Shown: positions 37,575 through 46,906, counted from the first letter of the stretch. The stretch is 64,000 nt of DNA from JBBQXK01 sp038209775 (GCA_038209775.1 JBBQXK010000016.1:8284-72283); one strand, 5' to 3'. Numbers and translations: made by a program. The notes: generated from the sequence alone by a model not told the origin.

Positions 37575-39346
37575 GCGGTCTGGCGCGCCATGTCGGCAGG
37601 GTCGATGCCCGCCACCGCGACAGGTTTCTTCATCGCATCGCGGCGGAACGGCTCGCCCAGTTCCTGATTTATCATCGCCTCGACCAGGGTGGTTTTCCCG
37701 TGCTCCATCTGGTCGGTGACCGCCTGACGCAGGGCGGCGGTCAACTCGTCCATCGTGCGGGCGACCACGCCCTGCAACCCGCAAGCCTTTGCAATCCCGG
37801 CATAGCTCACGCCTTCGTCCAGTTCGGTGCCCACGAAGTTATCATCATACCACAGCGTCGAGTTGCGCTTTTCCGCGCCCCACTGATAGTTGCGGAACAC
37901 CACCATCGTCACCGCAGGCCACTCGGGCCGCCCGATGGCGGTCAGTTCGGTCACCGCGATGCCGAACGCGCCGTCGCCCGCAAACCCCACCACCGGCACA
38001 TCCGGGCAGGCGATCTTGGCACCGATGACCGAGGGCAGACCGTATCCGCAGGGCCCGAATAGCCCCGGCGCCAGGTATTTGCGCGGCTCGTCAAAGGTCG
38101 GATAGGCGTTGCCGATGGCACAGTTGTTGCCGATGTCACTGGAAATGATCGCCTCGCGCGGCAACGCGCTCTGGATCGCGCGCCAGGCCATCCGGGGGCT
38201 CATCCACTCGGGCTTCGCGCTGCGCGCACGCGCGTTCCACGATGTGCCCGGATCGTCATCCTCATGGTCCATCGACGACAGCGCCTGCGCCCAGGCCGAT
38301 TTCGTCTGCGCCACCAGCGCGCGGCGATCACCGCGGCCATGGTCGCCCGCATCGGGTGCCAACTGCGCCGCGATCCCCTCGGCCACCTTGCGGGCATCAC
38401 CCACGATCCCCACCGCCACGGGTTTGGTCAGCCCGATCCGCTCAGGGTTGATGTCCACCTGAATGACCTGCGCACCCTTGGGCCAATAGTCGATCCCGTA
38501 CCCCGGCAGCGTGGAAAACGGGTTCAGTCGCGTCCCCAGCGCCAGCACCACATCGGCCCGCGCGATCAGTTCCATCGCGGCCTTTGACCCGTTGTAACCC
38601 AACGGCCCCGCGAACAAGGGATGACCGCCGGGGAAGGCATCGTTGTGCTGATACCCCACGCAAACCGGCGCATCGAGGCGTTCGGCCAGCGCCATCGAGG
38701 CCGGAATCGCCCCCGACAGAACCACCCCCGCGCCGTTCAGGATCACCGGAAACCGCGCCCCCGACAGCAGCGCCGCCGCCCGGGTGATGGCATCCGCCCC
38801 CCCCGCAGGACGCTCGAATTCCACCATCGCCGGCAGGTCGATGTCGATCTCGCGCGTCCAGTAATCGCGCGGCATGTTGATCTGGGCGGGGGCACTTGCG
38901 CGCTTGGCCGCAAGGATCACCCGGTTCAGCACCTCGGCGACACGGGCCGGATCGCGCACTTCCTCTTGATAGGCCACCATGTCCTGAAACAGCGCCATCT
39001 GCTCCACCTCCTGAAACCCACCCATCCCGATGGTCCGGTTCGCCGCCTGCGGGGTGACCAACAGGAGGGGCGTGTGGTTCCAGTAGGCAGTCTTGACCGG
39101 CGTCACGAAATTGGTGATCCCCGGCCCGTTCTGCGCGATCATCATGCACATCCGGCCACTGGCACGGGTGAACCCGTCGGCCATCATCCCGCCCGAACCT
39201 TCATGCGCGCAGTCCCAGAACTTGATCCCCGCACGGGGGAAAAGGTCCGAGATCGGCATGAACGCAGAACCGATAATGCCAAAGGCATGGTCGATCCCAT
39301 GGCGCTGCAATACCTTGACGAAGGCCTCTTCGGTGGTCATGCGCAT
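37571..39346 (-). CDS. xsc: Sulfoacetaldehyde acetyltransferase
   Basis: 591 residues from ATG 39346 (MRMTTEEAF), preferred over ATG 39370 because AAGGGAG is well placed before it. Thiamine-diphosphate enzyme that splits sulfoacetaldehyde with phosphate into acetyl phosphate and sulfite. Near-diagnostic Xsc sequence: HAFGIIGSAFMPISDLFP, CAHEGSGGMMADGFTRA, IAQNGPGITNFVTPVKTAY. ThDP/Mg site GFAGDGAFGIAVTEL and NYQWGAEKRN near the C-terminus. Central enzyme of the taurine cluster. Confidence 0.97.
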   Translation of the reverse strand: MRMTTEEAFVKVLQRHGIDHAFGIIGSAFMPISDLFPRAGIKFWDCAHEGSGGMMADGFTRASGRMCMMIAQNGPGITNFVTPVKTAYWNHTPLLLVTPQAANRTIGMGGFQEVEQMALFQDMVAYQEEVRDPARVAEVLNRVILAAKRASAPAQINMPRDYWTREIDIDLPAMVEFERPAGGADAITRAAALLSGARFPVILNGAGVVLSGAIPASMALAERLDAPVCVGYQHNDAFPGGHPLFAGPLGYNGSKAAMELIARADVVLALGTRLNPFSTLPGYGIDYWPKGAQVIQVDINPERIGLTKPVAVGIVGDARKVAEGIAAQLAPDAGDHGRGDRRALVAQTKSAWAQALSSMDHEDDDPGTSWNARARSAKPEWMSPRMAWRAIQSALPREAIISSDIGNNCAIGNAYPTFDEPRKYLAPGLFGPCGYGLPSVIGAKIACPDVPVVGFAGDGAFGIAVTELTAIGRPEWPAVTMVVFRNYQWGAEKRNSTLWYDDNFVGTELDEGVSYAGIAKACGLQGVVARTMDELTAALRQAVTDQMEHGKTTLVEAMINQELGEPFRRDAMKKPVAVAGIDPADMARQTA

Positions 39347-39433
39347 CGCGGTCGCTCCCTTGGTTGTCATGTCCTTTTAGGTCGCGTCAAAGCCCCGCTC
39401 TAGGGCCAGACCCCGCGCCCGCATAGCGCCAGA

Positions 39434-40312
39434 TCAAACCGCCTGCACCAACAGCACCACCGACACCCCGATCAGCGCAATCCCCGCCAGTTCCCGCGCC
39501 CGCAATCGCTCACGAAAAATCACCACCGAGGCCATCAGCGTGAACAGCAACTCGACCTGACCCAAGGCCCGCACATAGGCCGCCGATTGCAGGCTGAACG
39601 CGGTGAACCAGCCAAGCGACCCCAGCATCCCGGTGATCCCCACCGGCGCCGTCGCCCGCCACCCGCGCAGCACCTGCGCGAACGCGGCCCGGTCCCGCCA
39701 CAAAAGCCAAGCCGCCATCACCACCGTCTGCAGCGCCGTCGCCGCCGCCAAGGCCACCGTCGCGCGCAGGAAAAACGGCGCGGGTTCCAGCGCCAGCGCC
39801 GCCCCCCGGTACCCCGTCGCCGCGACCCCGAACAGCGCACCCGCCGCCAGCCCCATCGCCGCCGCCCGCCCCGTCACCGGCCCGCCGCGCGCCATCGCGA
39901 TCACGCCCAGAAACCCCAGCGCAATCGCCACCACCCCGAGGCCCGAAGGCACCTCGCCCAGCACAATCGCCGAAAACAGCGCCACCAGCACGATCTCGGT
40001 CTTGGTGAACGCCACCCCCACGGCAAAGTTGCGCAAGGCAAACAGCCGCACCGTCAGCTCCGTCGCCACGATCTGGGCCAGCCCGCCCACCGCCACAAAC
40101 CCCCAGAACCGCGCCCCCATTTCCGGCAAAGGCACCTCCAGCACAGCCCGCGTCACCATCGCCGCCATGAACGCCAACGGTGCCGCATACAAAAACCGCG
40201 CAAACGTGGCCCCGGTGGCCGACAGCCCCGCCTGACCCAGCCGTTTCTGCAACACGAACCGCGTCGTCTGCGCCAACGCCGCCAGCACCGTGGCCACTAC
40301 CCACAAACTCAT
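39434..40312 (-). CDS. EamA/DMT-superfamily permease
   Basis: 292 residues, ten predicted membrane helices in two EamA repeats; the second repeat ends GQVELLFTLMASVVIFRERLR. No signal peptide. ATG 40312 overlaps the tauR stop by ATGA and the gene lies between tauR and xsc, so it is co-transcribed with taurine catabolism. A role in moving a taurine-derived metabolite is an inference from position; DMT substrates are not predictable from sequence. Confidence 0.85.
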   Translation of the reverse strand: MSLWVVATVLAALAQTTRFVLQKRLGQAGLSATGATFARFLYAAPLAFMAAMVTRAVLEVPLPEMGARFWGFVAVGGLAQIVATELTVRLFALRNFAVGVAFTKTEIVLVALFSAIVLGEVPSGLGVVAIALGFLGVIAMARGGPVTGRAAAMGLAAGALFGVAATGYRGAALALEPAPFFLRATVALAAATALQTVVMAAWLLWRDRAAFAQVLRGWRATAPVGITGMLGSLGWFTAFSLQSAAYVRALGQVELLFTLMASVVIFRERLRARELAGIALIGVSVVLLVQAV

Positions 40313-41829
40313 CCCAAGGCCCGCGCAATCCGCGCCACACCCTCGGCAATCCGCCCCGTCGCAATCGACGAATAGGCCAGCCGGTAATGATCCCGCACCT
40401 CGCCCCCCGCAAAGAACGCCCGCCCCGGCTCGATCAGCACCCCATCCCCCCGCAGCCGCAACGCAAAGGCCTCGGTATCCACCCCCGCCGGTGCCCGCAT
40501 CCAGAACGACGACCCGCCGACGCCGCCCTGACCCGCCACCTCCAGCCCATGGTCACGCAAGGCATCCGCCATCACCTGCCGCCGCCGCCGGAACGCGGCC
40601 TTCATCCGGTTGACCAGCGCATCATAATGACCCAGCGACAGGAAATAGGCCGCCGTCCGCTGGATATGCCCCGGCGGATGGCGCAGCACCGTGGCCCGCA
40701 GCGCCCGTGCCTCGGCGATGAACCCCTCGGGGGCCACCAGATAGCCCAGCCGCAACCCCGGAAACACCGATTTGGAGAACGAGCCGACGTAGATCACCCG
40801 CCCCTCGCGATCCAGCGACTTCAGCGATGGCGACGCCGCCCGCAGGAACGACATCTCGAATTCATAGTCATCCTCGACCACCACGAAATCCCGCGCACTT
40901 GCCGCCTCCAGCAACGCACGTCGGCGCAAAAGGGGCATTGTAGCATTGGTCGGGCTCTGGTGGCTGGGGGTCGCGAACACCACATCCGTACCCTGCGGCA
41001 CGGCCTCGGGCGGCAACCCGCCCTCATCCACATCCACCGCATGCACCCGCGATCCGGTCGCTGCCAGCACGGCGCGCAGTGCCGGATACCCGGGGTTCTC
41101 CATCGCCGCCACGCGCCCCGGCCCCAGCAGCACCTGCGCCGCCAGCCACAGCGCATTCTGCGCCCCCATGGTCAGCAACACCTCGCCCGGTTCCGCCGCA
41201 ATCCCCCGCCTTGGCAGGATCGACGCCGTGATCATCTCGATCAGCAACGGATCATCCCGTTCGTAATAGTCACTCGTCAGTGCCTCGAAATCCCGCTTGC
41301 CCAGCGCCCGCAGCGCGCATTGCCGCCAGTTCGCATGATCGAACAGCGCCGCATCCGCCTGCCCATAGATGAACGGATAGGGATAGCGCGACCAGTCCTC
41401 GGGCTTGTCCAGTCGCGGCACGGATGAAAAGCGCCGCCCGGTCAGCCGCGCATAATCCACCCGGTCCTCGACCGCACCCGGCCCCGGCTCGAACGCCACC
41501 GGTCGCGGCGCGCTTTCGGATACGAAGTACCCCGACTTGCCGCGCGATGTCAGATGGTCCGACGCCACCAGATCGGCAAAAGCCAGCGTCACCGTGATCC
41601 GGCTGACCCCCAGATGTGCCGCCAGCCCCCGCGACGACGGCATCCGCTCACCCCCCCGGAACCGCCCCGACACGATGCCCGCCACCACCAGTTGCCGGAT
41701 GCGCTGCTGCAACGTCCCCGACGCGGCAGGCGGCAGATGGAACGCCTCGGCTGGGATGGTCACGGCTGGCCCCATGGCAGATGCAGGTCTGGCCTTATCA
41801 GGCACCGCCCGCGCCACGCCGTCAACCAT
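40309..41829 (-). CDS. tauR: MocR-family (GntR-HTH plus aminotransferase) regulator, TauR
   Basis: 506 residues from ATG 41829, chosen because AAAGGGGC stands 8 bases upstream; an earlier in-frame ATG at 41880 lacks one. N-terminal winged helix MPSSRGLAAHLGVSRITVTLAFADL is followed by an aminotransferase-class-I-like domain with the PLP-lysine region YVGSFSKSVFPGLRLGYL. MocR proteins of this context (TauR in Rhodobacter) activate taurine genes in response to taurine and PLP. Located between tpa and the xsc branch. Confidence 0.9.
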   Translation of the reverse strand: MVDGVARAVPDKARPASAMGPAVTIPAEAFHLPPAASGTLQQRIRQLVVAGIVSGRFRGGERMPSSRGLAAHLGVSRITVTLAFADLVASDHLTSRGKSGYFVSESAPRPVAFEPGPGAVEDRVDYARLTGRRFSSVPRLDKPEDWSRYPYPFIYGQADAALFDHANWRQCALRALGKRDFEALTSDYYERDDPLLIEMITASILPRRGIAAEPGEVLLTMGAQNALWLAAQVLLGPGRVAAMENPGYPALRAVLAATGSRVHAVDVDEGGLPPEAVPQGTDVVFATPSHQSPTNATMPLLRRRALLEAASARDFVVVEDDYEFEMSFLRAASPSLKSLDREGRVIYVGSFSKSVFPGLRLGYLVAPEGFIAEARALRATVLRHPPGHIQRTAAYFLSLGHYDALVNRMKAAFRRRRQVMADALRDHGLEVAGQGGVGGSSFWMRAPAGVDTEAFALRLRGDGVLIEPGRAFFAGGEVRDHYRLAYSSIATGRIAEGVARIARALG

Positions 41830-41895
41830 CCCAGCCCCTTTGCAGGGCGAATGTCGTACAAGTGTATGTACAGATGACATACGGCCTGCATACGC

Positions 41896-41924
41896 AAAAC
41901 CGACGCTTTGAATACGCCGGTTTT
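41896..41924 (-). terminator. Weak inverted repeat between tpa and tauR
   Basis: AAAACCG (41896-41902) pairs with CGGTTTT (41918-41924) around a 15-base loop in the gap after tpa. The T-run is short, so it would be an inefficient terminator or an attenuator. Just downstream, on the minus strand, CGTATG occurs twice with 11-base spacing, a possible TauR autoregulatory site. Confidence 0.4.
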
Positions 41925-41963
41925 ACAACCGTTTCAGGGGGTTGACCCGCAGATGCCGCCGCG

Positions 41964-43340
41964 TCAGCCGAACACCCGCAACAGCGCCTTGTCGATGGCA
42001 TCGGTGATATGGTCGATGTCATCGGGCGTGGCGATCAGGGCCGGTGACAGGCACAGCGTGTTGTTGAACCCCGGCAGGCTGCGGTTGGTCATGCCGATGA
42101 TGACCCCCTGCGCCATGCAGTCGGCCACCACCGCCGCCACCTTCTTCTCGTCCGCCGGTTCCTTGGTCACCCGGTCGGCCACCAGTTCCGCCCCGCAAAA
42201 CAACCCCTTGCCCCGAACGTCGCCGATCACCCGGTGGCGTTCCGACAGGGCCTGAAGGTTGCCCACCAGCCGGTCCCCCATCGCCAGCGTGTTCGCCAAC
42301 AGCCCCTCATCCTCGATGATCCGCATGTTCTCCAGCGCCGCCGCAGGCCCCGCCGTGCAACCGCCGAAGGTACTGATATCACGGAAATATCCCATCGGGT
42401 CACTGGCGTCGTCCTTGAACATGTCGAACACCGCCTCGGTCGTCACCGTACAGGCGATGGCCGCGTAACCGCTGGCCACCCCCTTGGCCATCGTCACGAA
42501 ATCCGGCTTCACGCCGTAATGCTGATAGCCGAACCATTCCCCGGTCCGCCCCACCCCGCAAACGACCTCGTCAATGTGCAGCAAGATGTTGTATTTGCGG
42601 CAAATCTCCTGCACCCGGTCCCAATACCCCGCAGGCGGCACGATCACGCCGCCACCCGCCGTCACCGGCTCCAGACAAAGGCAACCCACCGTATCCGGCC
42701 CCTCGCGCAGGATCACCTCCTCGATGGCATCGGCGGCACGGCGGCCATAGTCGGCCACGTCCCACTGGGCGCGGTATTCCAGACAATGCGGCACCTCGAC
42801 GAACCCTTCGGGGAACGGCCCGTACTGCATCGCCCGCTGCGGCTGGCCGCAGGCGGCAAGGGCGGCGATGGTGGTGCCGTGGTAATCCCGCTCGCGGTAC
42901 AGCACCTTCCACTTGTTCCCGCCGTGGTGCCGATGCGCCATCTGGCGCACCATTTTCCACACCTTCTCATTGGCTTCGGAGCCTGAGTTGGCATAGTAAA
43001 CCCTTGAAAGCCCCGGCATCTTTTCAATCAAGCGTTGCGCAAACCGTGCCCCCGGGATCGACCCTGCAGCGCCCGCGAAATAGCACATCTGCACCAGTTG
43101 CGCCCGCACCGCGTCGGCAATGCTTTCCCGCCCGTACCCCACATTCACCGTCCACACCCCGCCCGACACGGCATCCAGATGTTCGCGCCCCTTGGCGTCC
43201 CACACCCGCATGCCGCGGCCCTCGACGATCACGCGGGGGTCGGTAGTCTCGTACTGCTTGTGCTGGCTCAGGTGGTGCCAGACATGGGCGCGGTCGGCCT
43301 CGACCACGGCGGTGATGTCGTTCGGGGAAAGCTGGTTCAT
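41964..43340 (-). CDS. tpa: Taurine:pyruvate aminotransferase
   Basis: 458 residues, class III PLP aminotransferase. Start ATG 43340 (MNQLSPNDITAV) has AAAGG 9 bases upstream; 29 more codons are open upstream but lack a site. Motifs: substrate/PLP region NSGSEANEKVWKM, the Asp motif LHIDEVVCGVGRTG, and the PLP Lys in VTMAKGVASGYA. It transfers the amino group of taurine to pyruvate, yielding sulfoacetaldehyde for Xsc. Divergent from tauABC. Confidence 0.95.
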   Translation of the reverse strand: MNQLSPNDITAVVEADRAHVWHHLSQHKQYETTDPRVIVEGRGMRVWDAKGREHLDAVSGGVWTVNVGYGRESIADAVRAQLVQMCYFAGAAGSIPGARFAQRLIEKMPGLSRVYYANSGSEANEKVWKMVRQMAHRHHGGNKWKVLYRERDYHGTTIAALAACGQPQRAMQYGPFPEGFVEVPHCLEYRAQWDVADYGRRAADAIEEVILREGPDTVGCLCLEPVTAGGGVIVPPAGYWDRVQEICRKYNILLHIDEVVCGVGRTGEWFGYQHYGVKPDFVTMAKGVASGYAAIACTVTTEAVFDMFKDDASDPMGYFRDISTFGGCTAGPAAALENMRIIEDEGLLANTLAMGDRLVGNLQALSERHRVIGDVRGKGLFCGAELVADRVTKEPADEKKVAAVVADCMAQGVIIGMTNRSLPGFNNTLCLSPALIATPDDIDHITDAIDKALLRVFG

Positions 43341-43689
43341 GTGCGGCCTTTGTGCTGGGGTCGAAGCAGAGCCTGCGCAATTCAGCGGCAGGGCAAACCC
43401 GTTTCGTCCATTGTCGGCAATCCGCACCCGCTATCGTAGGGCCAGAGACCCATCGCCGATAGGGCCAGCGGGAGAATCACTTTGGTTTGATGGATTGCGG
43501 CGGGAACATTGGCGTCGGGCGCCGCGAAAAGATTCTTCTTCTGTGAACGGCATCGGAACTTTCCTTGAACTCCGTCAGATCGGTCTGACGCACCAAATGT
43601 TCTGTTGCAATCCGCACCGCGACCCGCCGAAGATGCCAACCAGAAACAGCGGCCCCCCGATGAAGGCCGCGTCAACACGGGAGATTTCG
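43341..43689. promoter_or_regulatory. Divergent tpa/tauA control region
   Basis: 349 bases with no supported gene. Near 43545-43570 GAAC occurs three times at exact 11-base intervals (43545, 43556, 43567). A palindrome CGTCAGA-N4-TCTGACG follows at 43573-43590. Both are good candidates for regulator binding, TauR being the obvious one because its gene is adjacent. The tpa-proximal part has a GC-rich imperfect repeat (CTATCG...CGATAG near 43430-43470). Confidence 0.6.
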
Positions 43690-44691
43690 ATGACCGCACG
43701 CAAGACGCTCATGGCCACCGCCGCCGCGCTGGCCCTGCTGACCAACGCACAGGCCGCACAGGCGCTGGACGAAATCACCGTGGCCTATTTCCTCGAATGG
43801 CCGATGCCCTTCGAATTCGCCAAGGTTATGGGCACGTATGAAAAGGAAATGGGCCTCAAGATCAACTGGCGCTCGTTCGATACCGGCACCGCGATGTCGG
43901 CGGCGATGGCGTCCGGCGATGTGCATCTGTCGGTCAGCCAGGGGGTGCCGCCGTTTGTGGTGGCAGCCAGCGCGGGGCAGGACCTGCAGATCGTCGATGT
44001 GGCTGTTTCCTATGCCGAAAATGACAACTGCGTGGTTCGCACCGACCTTGAGATCACCAAGGATAACGCCGCCGAACTGGCGGGCAAGCGGGTGGCGGTG
44101 CCGATCGGGTCGGCGGCGCACTACGGGTTCCTCAAGCAGATGGAACACTTCGGGATCGACCCTGCCAGCATGGAAATCGTCGACATGGCCCCGCCGGACG
44201 GTGCTGCCGCCTTTGCACAGGGCAACCTTGACATGGCCTGCGGCTGGGGCGGGTCGTTGCGCCGGATGAAGGAAAGCGGCAACGTTCTGCTGACCGGGGC
44301 CGAGAAGGAAGAGCTTGGCATTCTGGTGTTCGACGTCACCTCGTCCCCGGCGGCCTTTGTCGCGGAAAACCCGGATGTCGTGGCCAAGTTCCTCAAGATC
44401 ACCGCCGACGCCAATGCGATGTGGGCCGACCCCGCCAACCACGCCACGATGCTGCCGGTGATCGCCAAGGATGCCGGGATGGACGAGACAGCTGCAGCCG
44501 AAACGCTGGCGACCTTCGTGTTCCCGACGGTCGATGACCAGTTGAGCGGCAAATGGCTGGGCGGCGGTGCGCAGGAATTCATGAAGGGTGTGGCAGGCGT
44601 GTTTGTGGCGGCGGGCAACATCCCGGCGGCACTGGACGATTATTCGCCCCGCGTGAACACCGGCCCGCTGACGGCGGCCAAGGGCATGTGA
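43690..44691 (+). CDS. tauA: Taurine ABC transporter substrate-binding protein
   Basis: 333 residues from ATG 43690 (GGGAG upstream), with a signal peptide ending near AQAAQALDE. TauA/SsuA-type fold: ITVAYFLEWPMPFEFAK at the mature N-terminus, GDVHLSVSQGVPPF and QGNLDMACGWGG at the ligand cleft. It delivers taurine to TauBC. The context with tpa and xsc supports taurine over other sulfonates. Confidence 0.93.
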   Translation: MTARKTLMATAAALALLTNAQAAQALDEITVAYFLEWPMPFEFAKVMGTYEKEMGLKINWRSFDTGTAMSAAMASGDVHLSVSQGVPPFVVAASAGQDLQIVDVAVSYAENDNCVVRTDLEITKDNAAELAGKRVAVPIGSAAHYGFLKQMEHFGIDPASMEIVDMAPPDGAAAFAQGNLDMACGWGGSLRRMKESGNVLLTGAEKEELGILVFDVTSSPAAFVAENPDVVAKFLKITADANAMWADPANHATMLPVIAKDAGMDETAAAETLATFVFPTVDDQLSGKWLGGGAQEFMKGVAGVFVAAGNIPAALDDYSPRVNTGPLTAAKGM

Positions 44692-44699
44692 CAGGCATC

Positions 44700-44727
44700 G
44701 GCCCGGCGGCAGGTTTGCCGCCGGGCC
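44700..44727 (+). terminator. Stem-loop between tauA and tauB
   Basis: A perfect 12-bp stem, GGCCCGGCGGCA with TGCCGCCGGGCC, around a GGTT loop. There is no T-run. It probably stabilises the tauA message against 3' decay or attenuates transcription, so that binding protein exceeds membrane subunits. Confidence 0.65.
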
Positions 44728-44738
44728 GGGTATCCGCG

Positions 44739-45545
44739 ATGTCGCTGGTTATCGACAACATATCCATGCGGTTCGAGGTGCCGGGCGGTGCTGCGGTACA
44801 GGCGTTGCAGAACGTGTCGCTGGAGTTGAAGGCGGGCGAGTTGCTGTCGGTCCTTGGCCCCTCGGGCTGTGGCAAGACGACGTTGCTGAACATCCTTGCC
44901 GGGTTTCTGGCCCCCACCTCTGGCACCGTCACCCTGAACGGCGCGCGCGTCACTGGCCCCGGTCCCGACCGTGGCATGGTGTTCCAGCAGGGTGCGCTGT
45001 TCGAATGGATGGACGTGCGCCGCAACGTCGATTTCGGCCCCCGGATGAAGGGGATGGCGCAGGCCGAGCGTGACCGGATCACGGCGCACCTGCTGGAAAC
45101 GGTGGGCCTGCGCGATTTCGCCGACAAGGCGGTTTACGAATTGTCAGGCGGCATGCAGCAGCGGGTCGCCCTGGCGCGGTGCCTCGCCAATGATCCGGCG
45201 GTGATCCTGATGGACGAACCCCTGGGGGCGCTGGACGCGCTGACGCGGGAAAAGATGCAAGGCCTGGTGCTGAAACTGTGGAAGGAAACCGGCAAGACCG
45301 TGGTCCTGATCACCCACTCGGTCGAAGAGGCGTTGTTGCTGGGCGAACGGCTGGTGGTGATGGCCCCCCGCCCGGGCCGCATCTTCAAGGAATACCGGCT
45401 GCCTTTTGCCGAACGCGGCGTGGGCGGTGACCTGCGCGAAGTCAAGAAATCCCAGGGGTTTGCCGAAACGCGCGAGGAAATCCTGTCGATGATCTGGGGG
45501 ATGGAAGAGGAAATCATGGGCAACCGCGAAGGGGCCGGCGCATGA
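44739..45545 (+). CDS. tauB: Taurine ABC transporter ATPase
   Basis: 268 residues from ATG 44739. Walker A GPSGCGKTTLLNILAG, signature LSGGMQQRVALARCL, Walker B VILMDEPLGALDALT, switch ITHSVEEALLL: the nitrate/sulfonate/taurine ATPase subfamily. ATGA overlap with tauC. Confidence 0.95.
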   Translation: MSLVIDNISMRFEVPGGAAVQALQNVSLELKAGELLSVLGPSGCGKTTLLNILAGFLAPTSGTVTLNGARVTGPGPDRGMVFQQGALFEWMDVRRNVDFGPRMKGMAQAERDRITAHLLETVGLRDFADKAVYELSGGMQQRVALARCLANDPAVILMDEPLGALDALTREKMQGLVLKLWKETGKTVVLITHSVEEALLLGERLVVMAPRPGRIFKEYRLPFAERGVGGDLREVKKSQGFAETREEILSMIWGMEEEIMGNREGAGA

Positions 45546-46804
45546 TCGTTCTGGCGTTCTATGCGGCCCTTTTCGTTATCTCGTACCTCGTCGTCCACGC
45601 CATCCGCCGCCGCCAGACCCGCCACGACCTGACCAGCCTCAAGACCGTGACGTTTGGTGATGAATCCGCCATCACTCCCGACCGGGCGGCATCCGTCATC
45701 TCGGTCCTTTCGGTATTCCTGATCTGGGGCGCGTTCACCGGATCGGCCTTTGCCCCCCTGCACATGCCCGGGCCGTTCATGGGTGAGACGTCGTTCACCT
45801 ATACCGCCACCAATGCCGCCGGTGCGACCGATGACGCCACGGTGCGCATTGTGGTCCATGACGCTGCGGACAAGCCCGCTATTCCCGGGGTTGCCCCCGG
45901 CACGGGCTTTGCCGCCGATGATGCAGCCGTGGTTGCAGCCTGGCGGTCGGTGCTGATGCGGCCCACGGACAACGACACCGATGCCGGTGCCGAAGGCTAC
46001 CGCATCACCGCCATCGACGGCCAGCCGGTGACGCCCGAGGTGCCGGTGCGTGTCGCCCATGGCCGGGTGGTGCTGACCGCCAAGGGATCGGTCAACTTCA
46101 CCCCCGACAAGGGCTGGCAGATGGAGCCCCTGTGGCTGCCGTCACCCGAGGCCGTGGCGGCGCGGTTCCTGGAGATTGCGAAGAACGGCTATCAGAACAC
46201 CAGCCTGCTGGAGCATCTGGGCGCGTCGATGGGGCGGGTGCTGGCGGGGTTTTTCCTCGGGTCGCTGGTCGGCATCCCGCTGGGCTATGCGATGGGGCTT
46301 TCGGGCTGGTTCCGGGGCTGGTTCGACCCCATCGTGGAATTCATGCGCCCGGTGCCGCCGCTGGCGTTGATCCCCCTTATCATCATCTGGTTCGGGATAT
46401 GGGAGACGGGCAAGGTGGTGCTGCTGTTTCTGGCGGCATTGTGGATCATGGTCATCGCGGCGCGGGCGGGGGTGTCGGGGGTGCGGATATCCAAGATCCA
46501 CGCGGCCTATTCGCTGGGCGCGTCGAAGTGGCAGATCCTGCGCCACGTCATCATCCCGAACTCGCTGCCCGACCTTTTTACCGGCGCGCGGGTGGCGATG
46601 GGGGTGTGCTGGGGCACGGTGGTGGCGGCTGAACTGGTGGCCGCACAAAAGGGGGCGGGCATGATGATTATTGCCGCATCGAAGTTCCAACTGACCGACA
46701 TTGTCGTGATGGGCATCATCCTGATCGGGGTGATCGGTTATGGCCTTGATATCCTGATGCGCATGGCTGAACGGCGGCTGGTACCGTGGAAGGGGCGGGG
46801 CTGA
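45542..46804 (+). CDS. tauC: Taurine ABC transporter permease with extracytoplasmic Ig-like insert
   Basis: 420 residues, against about 270 for E. coli TauC. Helix 1 spans about residues 1-20 and helix 2 about 51-72. Residues about 80-195 form a predicted soluble domain with the cadherin/tandem-95-like pattern FTYTATNAAGATDDATVRIVV and later GSVNFTPDKGW. The permease core starts near residue 200 (LPSPEAVAARFLEI) and ends with the ATPase loop YSLGASKWQILRHVIIPNSLP. The insert could contact TauA or ligand in the periplasm (inference). The frame is intact and continuous. Confidence 0.92.
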   Translation: MIVLAFYAALFVISYLVVHAIRRRQTRHDLTSLKTVTFGDESAITPDRAASVISVLSVFLIWGAFTGSAFAPLHMPGPFMGETSFTYTATNAAGATDDATVRIVVHDAADKPAIPGVAPGTGFAADDAAVVAAWRSVLMRPTDNDTDAGAEGYRITAIDGQPVTPEVPVRVAHGRVVLTAKGSVNFTPDKGWQMEPLWLPSPEAVAARFLEIAKNGYQNTSLLEHLGASMGRVLAGFFLGSLVGIPLGYAMGLSGWFRGWFDPIVEFMRPVPPLALIPLIIIWFGIWETGKVVLLFLAALWIMVIAARAGVSGVRISKIHAAYSLGASKWQILRHVIIPNSLPDLFTGARVAMGVCWGTVVAAELVAAQKGAGMMIIAASKFQLTDIVVMGIILIGVIGYGLDILMRMAERRLVPWKGRG

Positions 46805-46906
46805 GGCCCGCGCCTACGAAGAAATGTCCGCGCGGGGCGGCACAGAGGTTGACGCGGCCTGCGCCGCCATTACCGTTGGACGGTAACGCAATCACCCGGA
46901 GCCACC

